A DNA stretch of 64,000 nucleotides, from the NCBI RefSeq assembly GCF_013408795.1, contig NZ_JACCCC010000001.1, forward strand, positions 1,860,001-1,924,000, given 5' to 3'. Below, one piece after another: positions 37,857-46,473 of the stretch (its first letter is position 1; each line of letters opens with the position of its first letter). A program made the position numbers and the translations under genes. Under the pieces are notes generated by a model, which saw only the letters and a list, made by a program, of their open reading frames with translations, made no database searches and had not been told where the DNA came from. This DNA comes from Spinactinospora alkalitolerans (lineage in GTDB: Bacteria; Actinomycetota; Actinomycetes; Streptosporangiales; Streptosporangiaceae).

Positions 37857-38237
37857 GCGCCCTTTTCCGGGGGGGGGTGGGGGTCTTGGCCGCGGGTGGG
37901 GTGCGCGGTGGTGGGGTGGTCCTCTTGCACGGTCGAAGGCCCGAAGACGGAAATCGCCCCTCCCGCACGCCATCCCTCCCGCGGCCGGGGTTCACAACCC
38001 CCGGGGTCAAGGCTTCCTTGATGATCTGAGAGGTGTCTCTCTGCCGTGAGGCGTGTGGGCAGCAGGCGAGTGGGTCGCGACCTGCGTGGACCCTCGTGCG
38101 TTCGGGCGCTGAGCGAGTCCTGAGCGGATGCGCGTTGACGTGCGTGGAGTCCACATGCCGTAAAGTGAGAGGGATCTTGAATCACCATGCGCTGCTACGG
38201 ATGAGTGGCAGCGCTTTTGAATGTTTACGGACGGGAC
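37857..38237. other. Intergenic region after the rRNA operon
   Basis: About 380 bases with poly-G/C runs near 37869-37885 and no gene. The second half should hold the promoter of the RGG-rich protein gene, but no clear hexamers were seen. Confidence 0.4.
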
Positions 38238-39488
38238 ATGACTGACGACAGCCGATCGGGGGGCCGTGACGGCTCCGGAGCCCGCGACCACGGAGGCCAC
38301 CGATCCGGCGGCAGGGGCGGCGATGGTCCTCGCTCCGGTTTCGGCCGTGGTGGTGAGCGTGGTGGCTCCCGCGCCGGCTCGAACCGGGGTGGGTCTGGCC
38401 GTGGTGGCTGGTCGAGGGATGATTCGCGTTCGGAGCGTCGTGATGACCGCTCCGGTTACCGTCGTGACGACCGTTCCCGTTCTCGCGACGCCTCACGTGA
38501 CGGTGATGACCGACGCGGCGGCGAACGCGGCGGTTACCGGGGGAGTTCGAACCGGGGCGGCGGCCGGGGCGACCGTCCCTTCCGTTCCGGCGAGCGGCGT
38601 TCCGGCGGCCGCTTCGACGGCCCGCGAGGCCCTCGACGTGAAGAGCGCGATCGGAGCGATGCTCCGCGCGACCCGCGCGACGTCGCTCCGCAGTTGCCCG
38701 AGAACGTCATGCCGGGCCAGCTCGACTCCGAGGTCCGCGGCGAGCTCAGCACGTTGCCCCGCTCCCTGGCCGATGTGGTCGCCCGGCACCTGGTCGTGGC
38801 CGGTGAACTGCTCGACGAGGACCCTGAGCGTGCCTACGAGCACGCGGCCTACGCCAGGCGCAAGGCGTCGCGGGTGGCCGCTGTGCGCGAGGCGGCAGGC
38901 GTCGCGGCCTACAAGGTCGGCAAGTGGCAGGAGGCGCTGTCGGACCTGCGCGCCGCGCGGCGCATGAGCGGCCGCAACGCCTACCTTGCGATCATGGCCG
39001 ACTGTGAACGGGGCCTGGGCCGTCCGGAGCGCGCGTTGGAGATCGCCCGGAGCCAAGAGGTCGGGAAGCTCGACATCGCCGACCAGATCGAGTTGCGCAT
39101 CGTTGCCTCCGGGGCGCGCCGCGACCTGGGAGACCCCAGGGCCGCCCTGGTGGAGCTGCAGGGGCCCGAGCTCAAGGAGCGACGGGCGCGGCCGTGGGTG
39201 GCCCGGCTGTTCTACGCCTACGCCGACGTGCTGCTGGAGCTGGGCCGGGAGAAGGACGCGCGCGAGTACTTCGGGCGGGCCTCGGCGGTTGACCAGGAGA
39301 ACGTGACCGATGCCGACGAGCGCCTGGCCGAGCTGGAGGGCGTCGAGATCGTCGACATCGGCGAGGACGTGGTCTGGAGCGACGCCGAGGACCCGGATTT
39401 CGGCGGGTTCGACGAGGATGAGGACGAGGAGCGGAACGGTTCCGGCGGCACCCCGCCCGGTGCCGGGGAGGACGCCGACCGCCTCTGA
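38238..39488 (+). CDS. RGG-rich helical-repeat protein (Rv1691-position, TPR-like)
   Basis: 416 residues in two very different parts. Residues about 1-150 are almost only Gly, Arg, Ser and Asp with many RGG/RGxRGG-like units (GRGGERGGSRAG, YRGSSNRGGGRGDRP), a disordered, strongly charged RNA-binding-like tail. Residues about 155-375 form a helical-repeat domain with TPR-like pairs (RAYEHAAYARRKASRVAAVR, KVGKWQEALSDLRAARRMSG), and the C-terminus is very acidic (DFGGFDEDEDEERNG). Position matches mycobacterial Rv1691. ATG 38238 opens the RG region; an upstream in-frame ATG at 38205 is less likely. Function unknown; RNA or ribosome binding is inferred from composition and the adjoining rRNA operon. 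Confidence 0.8.
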   Translation: MTDDSRSGGRDGSGARDHGGHRSGGRGGDGPRSGFGRGGERGGSRAGSNRGGSGRGGWSRDDSRSERRDDRSGYRRDDRSRSRDASRDGDDRRGGERGGYRGSSNRGGGRGDRPFRSGERRSGGRFDGPRGPRREERDRSDAPRDPRDVAPQLPENVMPGQLDSEVRGELSTLPRSLADVVARHLVVAGELLDEDPERAYEHAAYARRKASRVAAVREAAGVAAYKVGKWQEALSDLRAARRMSGRNAYLAIMADCERGLGRPERALEIARSQEVGKLDIADQIELRIVASGARRDLGDPRAALVELQGPELKERRARPWVARLFYAYADVLLELGREKDAREYFGRASAVDQENVTDADERLAELEGVEIVDIGEDVVWSDAEDPDFGGFDEDEDEERNGSGGTPPGAGEDADRL

Positions 39489-39717
39489 GGCCGAGCCTCG
39501 TCCGGTCCGGCGTGCGTCAGTCACGTTTTGCCCACCGCTCCGGACGGGCCGCGGAGCCCTGTCGCAGGGCCGGGTCGCGGCTGGGCGTTCGAAGGCCGGC
39601 TCCTGTCCGACCGCGCTCAGGAGAGGCAGCGGGCGACGTGCGGCGCGGCGATACGGGCTGTGACCTGCTAAATGCTACTCTTTGCAACTGCCCATTACTC
39701 TTAGTGATTGGAATGTT

Positions 39718-39960
39718 GTGAAGCGAATCATCGCCGCCGCCATAGCCGGAGCCGCCGGCTGCACTCTGCTCCTCGGCGTGGCCGCGCCCGCCGCAGCGCA
39801 AGAGGAGAACTCCGAGAGCAGGCGGAATGAGTGGGGTCTGCACACTCCTCTCGGCACCCTGGGGTTCTCGCAGGGCTCCTCCATTGAGGAGAACCACGAG
39901 AGCCATGAGATCAGCATCGAAGAGCAGGAGACCGAGAACGAGGAGGAGGCCCAGGAGTGA
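39718..39960 (+). CDS. Small secreted acidic protein
   Basis: 80 residues from GTG 39718. A signal peptide (VKRIIAAAIAGAAGCTLLLG, cleavage near PAAAQEE) leaves a mature peptide of about 50 residues with about a dozen Glu in its last 25 residues (IEENHESHEISIEEQETENE). No family recognised. An upstream in-frame ATG at 39682 would add 12 residues before the signal sequence and is less likely. The upstream DNA is AT-rich. It stands alone, so no function is suggested by context. Confidence 0.6.
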   Translation: MKRIIAAAIAGAAGCTLLLGVAAPAAAQEENSESRRNEWGLHTPLGTLGFSQGSSIEENHESHEISIEEQETENEEEAQE

Positions 39961-40398
39961 CCGCCAGGGCGGGGCTCCTCGCCCGGTCCTGAGCCACGGT
40001 TTCCTGATCCGGCCGGTCGGGGTCGCTCACCGATGTCCTCGGAAGCCCTGTGGTGCGCCTGGCGGGGATCGGTCCGGCCTGGCGCGGGGCGGCAGGAGAC
40101 GACGACGGAGGCGGTGGGGGCCCGAGTGCGCCAAGGTGCCCGTTCTGCGGTGGTTTCCTCGCCGGTCTTGATAGGTCTACAAGAACGGGCGGTTCTGGCC
40201 CCGATGAAGTCAAGATCGGCGCAGATGGACGCGCCGACGTGGGCCCCTGCCGCCTTCGCCGTTCTGCCGCTGCCTCTCGCTCAGGACCGCCTGTCTCCCG
40301 GTGGCGCGGACAAGGCCGCACAGCAGACCTCGACGGTTCCGGCGTCCTCACCGGTTCCCGTCCCCTGGTCTGTCACCGCCGCCTGGCATTCTCGTGCC
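39961..40398. other. Intergenic region before the DinB-like gene, with repeat-like segment
   Basis: About 440 bases. An open frame runs through in phase with the downstream gene but has no recognisable domain and begins well before the normal N-terminus. The part at 40241-40332 resembles 59038-59116 in sequence and may be a dispersed repeat. Confidence 0.45.
40241..40332 (+). repeat. Diverged dispersed repeat, copy 1
   Basis: Shares with 59038-59116 the ordered blocks GGGCCC..CCGCC, CTC..AGGACCGCC, TCCGG/CCCGG and CAAGGCCGCACAGC. Similarity is imperfect; judged by eye. Confidence 0.4.
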
Positions 40399-40944
40399 GT
40401 GACCGATATCCCAGCGGAGAACTACGCGCAGACCTGGGCCGCCGATACCCGGGACCCTCTTCCCCTCGTCGGCGGCGAACGCGAGATCCTGACCGCCTTC
40501 CTCGACTGGCACCGCCAGACGTTCGAGCTCAAGTGCTCCGGCATTCCATCGGAGCGGCTCTCCGAGAAGGGCGTCCCGCCGTCCGGGTTGAGCCTGCACG
40601 GACTGCTCCGCCACCTCGCCGGGACGGAGCGGTGGTGGTTCCGCCAGCAGTTCGCCGGAGAGGACGTGCCGCACCTCTACTACAGCGACGACGAGCCCGA
40701 CGAGGACTTCGACTCCCTGGACGGTGACATCGGCGAGGCCTTCGCGGTGTGGCGGGCCGAGTGCGAACGCGCCAGGGAGATCATCGCCGGCGCGGCCTCT
40801 TTGGACCAGACCGGCATCCACAGGGCGACCGGCAAGCCGGTGTCGCTGCGTCGGGTCCTGGTGCACATGATCGCCGAGTACGCCCGGCACAACGGCCATG
40901 CCGACCTGCTCCGCGAGCGGATCGACGGCGCCACGGGATACTGA
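40399..40944 (+). CDS. DinB-superfamily (DUF664) protein
   Basis: 181 residues. The four-helix DinB/DUF664 pattern is visible: EREILTAFLDWHRQTFELKC, then HGLLRHLAGTERWWFRQQF with its metal-type histidine, and HMIAEYARHNGHADLLRER with two more histidines at the spacing of the family's metal site. Related proteins are thiol-dependent transferases (mycothiol or similar). GTG 40399 begins the standard N-terminus; a CATTCT hexamer six bases before it hints at a leaderless start. Confidence 0.82.
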   Translation: MTDIPAENYAQTWAADTRDPLPLVGGEREILTAFLDWHRQTFELKCSGIPSERLSEKGVPPSGLSLHGLLRHLAGTERWWFRQQFAGEDVPHLYYSDDEPDEDFDSLDGDIGEAFAVWRAECERAREIIAGAASLDQTGIHRATGKPVSLRRVLVHMIAEYARHNGHADLLRERIDGATGY

Positions 40945-41132
40945 TCGGCCGGAAGGGCTCCTGACCGTCCCACCGCCTCGATCCAGTGGTTCGGGGCAAC
41001 GGAAAAGGCGGTGGGACGGCGTCGGCCACCGTCGCCGGGCGGTGGCCGAGCCCTGGGGCAGTGGTCGATCCTCCGGAGGGCACGGCCTTCCGAAGGTCCT
41101 TGCCGCGGCGGCGACCCGGGGCGTCGGGCAGG

Positions 41133-41666
41133 ATGGGCCGCGTGCTCATCGTCATGGGCGGGCTGCCCGCCACCGGAAAGACGACGCTGTCGCGCGCCCT
41201 CGCCCGCCGCGTCGGAGCGGTCCACCTGCGCATCGACACGATCGAGCAGGCGATCGTCGACTCCGGCCTGGCCGACCGGCCCCTCGGTCCCTCCGGCTAC
41301 CTGGTCGGCTACTCCCTGGCCGGGGAGCATCTGGACCAGGGGCTGGCGGTGATCGCCGAGTCGGTGAACCCGCTGGCGGCCACCAGGGACGCCTGGCGCG
41401 ACGTCGCCGCGCGCGCGGGCCGTCCGTGCCTGGAGGTGGAACCGGTCTGCTCCGATGCGGCCGAGCACGAGCGTCGCGTCACCACACGCACCAGCGACGT
41501 CCCCGGCCTGCGCAAGCCCGACTGGTCCGCGGTGCTGGACCGCGAGTACGAGTCGTGGGACCGCGACCACCTCGTCGTGAACACCTCGGGCCGCGCGGTC
41601 GCCGACTGCGTCGACGAGCTCCTCCGGGCGCTGGCCGCCCCGGGGCTCGGCGGAGCCGCCCGCTGA
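41133..41666 (+). CDS. P-loop AAA/kinase-like protein
   Basis: 177 residues. Walker A is GLPATGKTTLSRALARR at about residues 10-26, followed by LRIDTIEQAIVDSG, typical of small kinases of the zeta-toxin/APS-kinase-like group that phosphorylate small molecules or proteins. The second half (DVPGLRKPDWSAVLDREYES) resembles other actinobacterial AAA kinases of unknown substrate. ATG 41133 is chosen; GTG 41142 is possible. No toxin-antitoxin partner lies beside it. Confidence 0.75.
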   Translation: MGRVLIVMGGLPATGKTTLSRALARRVGAVHLRIDTIEQAIVDSGLADRPLGPSGYLVGYSLAGEHLDQGLAVIAESVNPLAATRDAWRDVAARAGRPCLEVEPVCSDAAEHERRVTTRTSDVPGLRKPDWSAVLDREYESWDRDHLVVNTSGRAVADCVDELLRALAAPGLGGAAR

Positions 41667-41885
41667 TCCCGACGGCTCCCATCCGCGCGGCCCGGCCGTT
41701 CCCGAGCCGCCCGGGTTGCCCGAGCCGAGCCGTCCGAGGCCCGCGCCCGCTGTTGCGGGGCACCAGCGGAGATAACATTCGGGGGGCGCCGTTCACCGGC
41801 TCCGCCCGGCCCGCCGGACCGTTGGGCCGATCGACGGCCGGTCCGGTCGCCGAAGCACCCCGTTCCCCCGTGAGGCCGACGCCCT
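41667..41885. other. Intergenic region before the Nudix gene
   Basis: 219 bases; no gene or clear regulatory signal beyond a -10-like TAACAT near 41773. Confidence 0.3.
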
Positions 41886-42332
41886 ATGGACCCTCGACAG
41901 CCGCTGAACGGCGCGACCGTTCACCTCGGCGGCCCGCCGCCCTCCTACGACTCGGTGGTCGTCCTGCTCTTCGCCGGGGAGCGCCCGGTCCTCGTCCGGC
42001 ACCGCGACCGCGCCTGGGAGTTCCCGGGCGGGCACGCCGAGGAGGGGGAGGACATCGTCGCGACCGCGCGCCGCGAGGCCCGCGAGGAGGCCGGCGCTGA
42101 GCTGGCCGAGGTGCGCGTCGCGGGCTACTACGTCCTGGCCGGCGGGCACACGACCGTGGTCACCCACGCCCAGGTCGCCGGGCTCGCGCCGCTGTCGGGG
42201 GAGTTCGAGACGACCGACGTCCGGGAGTTCGACGCCCTGCCGCCCGACCTGTCCTGGGACGACGGGATCTACGCGCACCTGCTCGACGTGCTCGGCCTGC
42301 CGGGGGCGCCGCCGATCCTCGGCCCCGCATAG
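41886..42332 (+). CDS. Nudix hydrolase
   Basis: 148 residues. The Nudix box is complete: GHAEEGEDIVATARREAREE followed by AGAEL, giving the Mg-binding REARE(E) helix. It begins with a beta strand (YDSVVVLLFAGERPVLVRHR). Family members hydrolyse nucleoside diphosphates linked to another group; the substrate is not predictable here. The spacing of 220 bases from the kinase gene suggests a separate unit. It converges with the GNAT gene on the other strand. Confidence 0.88.
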   Translation: MDPRQPLNGATVHLGGPPPSYDSVVVLLFAGERPVLVRHRDRAWEFPGGHAEEGEDIVATARREAREEAGAELAEVRVAGYYVLAGGHTTVVTHAQVAGLAPLSGEFETTDVREFDALPPDLSWDDGIYAHLLDVLGLPGAPPILGPA

Positions 42333-42345
42333 GCCGCGGCGCCCC

Positions 42346-43254
42346 TCACGGCTCGCGCGCGTACACCAGTTGCCGGCCGCAGGGGCGGTAGCCCAGCCGG
42401 TCGTTGATCGCCAGCATCGGGGCGTTGGTGTCGTCGTTGGCGGTGTAGGCGTGGGTGTGGCCGCGCTCGCGGGCCCGGTGCAGTGCCGCCGTCTTGGTGT
42501 ATCCGGCCAGTCCGAGCCCCCGGTACTCGCGGAGCGTTCCGGTCATGCCCGAGCCGATGCGCGACCTCCCGTCGGATTGGATGTTGACGGCGGCGACCGC
42601 GCGCCCGTCGACGACGGCGACGGTGCTCAGCTCCCGGTCCAGCAGCGGGTTCTCCCACTCCGAGGCCAGCCAGCCGTCGTAGGAGACCGCGTCGAGGGGG
42701 AAGTCGCCGGGCTCGTCGGCGATGGCCGCCGCCTCGACGGCGTGCACGGGGCCGGGGTCGAGGCGGTAGTCCTCGTAGCTGCGCAGTTCGACGCCCTCGG
42801 GCCGGCGGGGCAGGGGCGGGAGCGCGGCCAGCTCCAGCTCCTGGAACCTGGCCGTGCTGCGCCGCCGGTAGCCGCGGCGTTCGGCGAAGCGCCCCGAGTC
42901 CTCGTCGAGCGCCAGGGTTCGCAGGGTCACCGCTCCGACCGTGCGCAGATGCTCCTCCGCGGCCCGGGCCAGCGCGCCGCCGATGCCCCGCCCCCGGTGC
43001 TCGGGCAGCACGGTGACGTCGAAGGTGCCCTGGCCGGGAAGGGAGGTCTCCCATTCGAGGCGGGCGCCGGCCCGGCCCGCGATGCGCCCGTCGACCTCGG
43101 CGACGAGCAGCCGTCCGCGCTCGGTCGGCGGCGCGTGGTCGATCCGCCACAGCAGCGACTCGGCCGTGGTGATCAGGTAGGGGGCGACGGCGGAGCGGAT
43201 CGCGGTGACGGCCGCGGCGTCGCCCCGTTCGAACGTGCGGATCCGGAAGGCCAT
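42346..43254 (-). CDS. Tandem GNAT-domain acetyltransferase
   Basis: 302 residues with two GNAT units. The first (about 1-150) has the acetyl-CoA loop LPEHRGRGIGGALARAAEEH; the second (about 155-302) reads YRGLGLAGYTKTAALHRARE and then NDDTNAPMLAINDRLGYRP, closing like the C-terminal half of mycothiol synthase and related tandem GNATs. The second unit is likely the catalytic one. Substrate unknown. Start ATG lies at 43254 with a short upstream gap of about 40 bases to the next minus-strand gene. Confidence 0.85.
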   Translation of the reverse strand: MAFRIRTFERGDAAAVTAIRSAVAPYLITTAESLLWRIDHAPPTERGRLLVAEVDGRIAGRAGARLEWETSLPGQGTFDVTVLPEHRGRGIGGALARAAEEHLRTVGAVTLRTLALDEDSGRFAERRGYRRRSTARFQELELAALPPLPRRPEGVELRSYEDYRLDPGPVHAVEAAAIADEPGDFPLDAVSYDGWLASEWENPLLDRELSTVAVVDGRAVAAVNIQSDGRSRIGSGMTGTLREYRGLGLAGYTKTAALHRARERGHTHAYTANDDTNAPMLAINDRLGYRPCGRQLVYAREP

Positions 43255-43294
43255 GCGGGGAGCCTAGGCCGCCGCCGTCCGCGCTGTCAGCCGA

Positions 43295-44005
43295 TTATTT
43301 CGCCAGCAGCCGTACGTCGGCCCGGAGGTCGGGGCTGGTCGCGCGCAGGGCGTCGATGAGCGCGTCGCCGGTCGCGGCGGCGTCGGCCCCGGTCATCGGG
43401 GCCAGCATGTCGATGATGAAGATGGCGCGCGTGGTCGATTCGGTCAGCCGGGTGCGCAGGCACTGCCGCCAGTTCCAGCGCCGGCAGGTGACGCCGGCGT
43501 CGTCGCGCCACACGACCTCGCCGGGGCTCGGGTGCTCGACGGCGGGCTCGCCGGACCTGGTGGTCTCGAACTCCTCCTCGCCGGTGGCGCGCACCAGTCG
43601 CAGCGGGCCGCGGTAGCGGTCGGCGTCCTCGCCGCCGAGCGGCGTCGCCCGGGAGACCGAGACGGCGTTGTAGGCGTCGGTCAGCCGGTCCACGCGCGGC
43701 AGCCCGGTGTCCAGGCGGCGCAGCAGAGCCTCGACGCTGGTCCGGGTGCGCTGCGGCTTTGCGCCGAAGGCCCGGAAGGCGTCCCGCCACGCGGCGACGT
43801 GCGGCAGTTCCTCGGGCGCGCCGCCGTCGAGGAGTTCGCGGGCCTGCTGCTCGGCGTGGGCCAGCAGCTTCTCGCTGACGTCGTCGCTGGGGCCCGGCCG
43901 CAGGCCGTCGGCGAGGACGAGCAGGGCCCGGTAGTCGGGGCGCAGTTCGAAGACGGCGTCGTCGACGTGGGCCAGGTCGAGCCAGGAGCGCGGGTCGTCG
44001 GACAT
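43295..44005 (-). CDS. B3/B4-domain (PheT editing-domain-like) protein
   Basis: 236 residues, free-standing B3/B4 fold. Family blocks include WRDAFRAFGAKPQRTRTSVE, RLTDAYNAVSVSRATPLGGE and VVWRDDAGVTCRRWNWRQC. B3/B4 is the editing domain of PheT, and stand-alone relatives are thought to deacylate mischarged tRNA or related esters. It is followed upstream on the same strand by an XRE-cupin regulator gene (gap of about 70 bases), a pairing that suggests regulated use. Function remains inferred. Confidence 0.85.
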   Translation of the reverse strand: MSDDPRSWLDLAHVDDAVFELRPDYRALLVLADGLRPGPSDDVSEKLLAHAEQQARELLDGGAPEELPHVAAWRDAFRAFGAKPQRTRTSVEALLRRLDTGLPRVDRLTDAYNAVSVSRATPLGGEDADRYRGPLRLVRATGEEEFETTRSGEPAVEHPSPGEVVWRDDAGVTCRRWNWRQCLRTRLTESTTRAIFIIDMLAPMTGADAAATGDALIDALRATSPDLRADVRLLAK

Positions 44006-44075
44006 GGTTTCTCCAGGGTCGTCGGTTGCGGGTGGGAGACGGCGAGGAGTCCGGTCCCGGGCCGGCGCCGCACGG

Positions 44076-44654
44076 TCATCGCCGATCGTGCGGGCCGGGC
44101 AGGTGGACGGTCATCAGGAACTCGCAGGCGGATTCGCCGCCGCAGGCGTAGGCGTGCGCGGTGTCGGAGTGGAAGAGGGCGGTCGCGCCGGCGGGGACCC
44201 GCTGCTCGGAGTCGCCCACTGTCAGCGCCAGCTCGCCGAAGAGCACCGTGACGGTCTCGTGCGCGCCGGGCAGGTGCGGGGCGCTGCGGTGCAGTTCGCC
44301 CGGGAGCATCCGCCAGCGCCACAGTTCCACGGGCGCGGGTCCCGGCGTGGTGAGCAGCAGCCGCACCTCGCCGCCCGCCGGGCCGGTCCACAGCGGTTCC
44401 GTGCTGTCTGCGCGCACCACGCGGATCCCCTCGGTCCCGGGCGGGTCCAGCAGGTCCGACACCGAGAGCGCGAGCGCGTCGGCGAGCCGCACCAGGGTGG
44501 AGAGGCTGGGGTTTCCGGCGCCGTTCTCCACCGATACCAGCGCGCCCTTGCTGATGCCCGCGCGTTCGCACAACCGGTCCAGCGACAGGCCGCGCCGGGT
44601 GCGGGCGGCGCGCACGTTGCAGGCGACCGCCGCCGCCGTGTCGCGGTCGGGCAC
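44076..44654 (-). CDS. XRE-cupin transcriptional regulator
   Basis: 192 residues. The N-terminal helix-turn-helix is RAARTRRGLSLDRLCERAGI followed by SKGALVSVENG; the C-terminal cupin barrel has LPGAHETVTVLFGELALTVG and PAGATALFHSDTAHAYAC, with the metal-type histidines. GTG at 44654 is preferred because GGAAGG (minus strand, 44661-44666) sits six bases before it. A longer frame from 44705 would translate the region holding an imperfect inverted repeat that looks like its operator. It probably controls the B3/B4 gene downstream. Confidence 0.85.
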   Translation of the reverse strand: MPDRDTAAAVACNVRAARTRRGLSLDRLCERAGISKGALVSVENGAGNPSLSTLVRLADALALSVSDLLDPPGTEGIRVVRADSTEPLWTGPAGGEVRLLLTTPGPAPVELWRWRMLPGELHRSAPHLPGAHETVTVLFGELALTVGDSEQRVPAGATALFHSDTAHAYACGGESACEFLMTVHLPGPHDRR

Positions 44655-44742
44655 GGATATCCTTCCGGTCGTTACGGTGAACCGCATGGTCACTACAACG
44701 ACCATAGCGCATGCGGCCGCACGGGCGCCGACCGGCCGTCGA

Positions 44743-45231
44743 TCAGAGGCCGCGGTACATGATGTGCAGCCCGACGTAGCCCTTGACCGGGTGCCGGAAG
44801 CCCTCCGGCAGTGTGGCCAGCACCTCGAAGCCGAGCGAGCGCCACAGGCCGACCGCCCTGGTGTTGGTCTCCACGACGGCGTTGAACTGCATCGCGCGGT
44901 AGCCCTCGGCGCGCGCCCATCGCAGGACGTGCTCGCCCAGGGCCCGCCCCACGCCGCACCCGGCGTGCTCGGGGGCGACCATGAAGCTCGCGCCGGCGAT
45001 ATGGGAGGCGGGGCCCATGTGGTTGGGGTTCATCTTGGCCGTGCCGAGGACGGTGCCTTCGGGCGCGACGGCGACGACCGTGCGGCCCGGGGGATCGAGG
45101 AGCCACATCGCGCGGGCCTGCTCCTCGCTGACGTCGCGGTCCCAGGTGAAGGTCTCGCCCGCGGCGACGATGCCGTGCAGGAAGGGCCAGATCGCGGGCC
45201 AGTCCTCGGGGGTCGCGTCTCTGATCTGCAT
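44743..45231 (-). CDS. GNAT-family N-acetyltransferase
   Basis: 162 residues, single GNAT domain. It starts with the usual MQIRDATPEDWPAIWPFLHG, carries the acetyl-CoA loop APEHAGCGVGRALGEHVLRW and the C-terminal block NTRAVGLWRSLGFEVLATLP. Related proteins acetylate amino-acid-like toxins or protein N-termini; no specific substrate is shown. It is a single gene ahead of the XRE-cupin gene on the same strand with an 88-base gap that would contain the regulator's promoter. Confidence 0.88.
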   Translation of the reverse strand: MQIRDATPEDWPAIWPFLHGIVAAGETFTWDRDVSEEQARAMWLLDPPGRTVVAVAPEGTVLGTAKMNPNHMGPASHIAGASFMVAPEHAGCGVGRALGEHVLRWARAEGYRAMQFNAVVETNTRAVGLWRSLGFEVLATLPEGFRHPVKGYVGLHIMYRGL

Positions 45232-45276
45232 GCCGTGATCATCGCGGTCGGGGATGCGGACCGCAAAGAGGTTTCG

Positions 45277-45310
45277 CCGGAGACCGCCGGGGTGCCCCGG
45301 CGGTCTCCGG
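45277..45310 (-). terminator. Perfect 15-bp hairpin after the MBL-fold gene
   Basis: 45277-45291 pairs completely with 45296-45310 around GTGC. It follows the minus-strand hydrolase gene by about 175 bases and precedes the GNAT gene. Confidence 0.65.
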
Positions 45311-45486
45311 GCCCCGGGACCGGTGATGGGAGAAGGCGGGGACCGTCTCCAGGTCCTGCCGGACCACTACAGGCCTGGTGAGGCCGCGGTCAGGCGCGCG
45401 GCGTCCGGCGAAGCGAAAGGCCGCGGGACCACCGTTGCGCGAGGCCCCGGCCATCGCTCGGCGGCGGCCCGCTCCACCGCCGGGGC

Positions 45487-46473
45487 TCACCGGGTGCCGC
45501 GCGCCTCCCGCTGGTCGGTCTCGACCTGGTCCAGCCAGTGCGTGATGCCGGCGACGTTGCTCTCGACGCCGCTCAGGATGTCCATGACCTTCTGGGACTC
45601 CGCCGGGGCGGACTCCGGCAGCGGGCGGTAGCGGCTCACGACGCGCTCGCGCACCATCGCCACGGCGTGGTCGAGGTCGCCGGGGCCGGCGTGCGCCTCG
45701 CGTACGGTCTCCACCCACATCCGCAGTTCCTCGTCGGCCCTGTGCAGCGTCTCCGCCACCGAGTCCACGGCCCCGAAGTGCGAGAACATCAGGCGCTGCG
45801 GGTCGATGTCGGTGAACAGCCGCAGCGAGCCGAGCGCGGCATCGAGGTCGAAGTCCGGGGGAGGCGTGGCCGGGCGGACGTCGCCGGTGTGGGTGTTGTA
45901 CACGCCGACCGCGTCGCCCACGTAGAGGTCGCCGGTGGTGGAGTCCACGAGCCCGACGTGGTGCTTGGCGTGGCCGGGGGAGTAGTGGGCGGTGAGCCTG
46001 CGGCCGCCGCCGAGGTCGACCTCGTCGTCGGTGTCGACCGCGCGGATGCGGCCCGCCTCGGTGGGGCGCATCTCACCGAACAGCACGTCGAGCCGGTCGC
46101 CCCACACCATGCGGGCGCTGCTCATGAGCCGGGCGGGGTCGGCGAGGTGGCGGGCGCCGCGCCGGTGCACGACGATCTCGGCGTTGGGGAACATCCGCGC
46201 GATGTCGCCCACCCCGCCGGCGTGGTCCAGGTGGATGTGGGTGACCACGATGGTGGCCAGGTCGGCGGCCTCGATCCCGAGGTCCGCCAGCGCGTCGCGC
46301 AGCACCGGGGCGGAACCGGCGGTGCCGACCTCGATGACGCACGGCCGCTCGGTCCGGATCAGGTAGCTCGACGTGATGCCCGGATATCCGGCCATTCTGG
46401 TGTCGATGGCGAAGATCTCGTCGCCGAGGGGCGTGATGTCCTGCCGTTGCGTCGCGTCCACTGCGTCGTGCAC
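45487..46473 (-). CDS. Metallo-beta-lactamase-fold hydrolase
   Basis: 328 residues. The metal site is intact: VVTHIHLDHAGG (HxHxDH), the later His in AHYSPGHAKHHVGL, Asp in LYVGDAVGVY and His in LMFSHFGAVD. A helical C-terminal domain (about 235-328) follows. This layout is common for glyoxalase-II-like or quorum-type hydrolases with a substrate-covering C-terminus. GTG 46473 is chosen because GGAAGGGAGA precedes it; the open frame upstream (to 46698) has no such site. Monocistronic on the minus strand. Confidence 0.88.
   Translation of the reverse strand: MHDAVDATQRQDITPLGDEIFAIDTRMAGYPGITSSYLIRTERPCVIEVGTAGSAPVLRDALADLGIEAADLATIVVTHIHLDHAGGVGDIARMFPNAEIVVHRRGARHLADPARLMSSARMVWGDRLDVLFGEMRPTEAGRIRAVDTDDEVDLGGGRRLTAHYSPGHAKHHVGLVDSTTGDLYVGDAVGVYNTHTGDVRPATPPPDFDLDAALGSLRLFTDIDPQRLMFSHFGAVDSVAETLHRADEELRMWVETVREAHAGPGDLDHAVAMVRERVVSRYRPLPESAPAESQKVMDILSGVESNVAGITHWLDQVETDQREARGTR

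Noticed and set aside
37865-37890. Long G-run after the rRNA terminator as a repeat or switch
   Set aside because: A single homopolymeric stretch without repeated units.
40033-40398. N-terminal extension of the DinB-like protein
   Set aside because: The extra 122 residues have no domain and overlap a repeat-like segment; GTG 40399 gives the normal family length.
41133-41666. Zeta-type toxin of a toxin-antitoxin pair
   Set aside because: The P-loop kinase has similar motifs, but no small antitoxin gene is adjacent.
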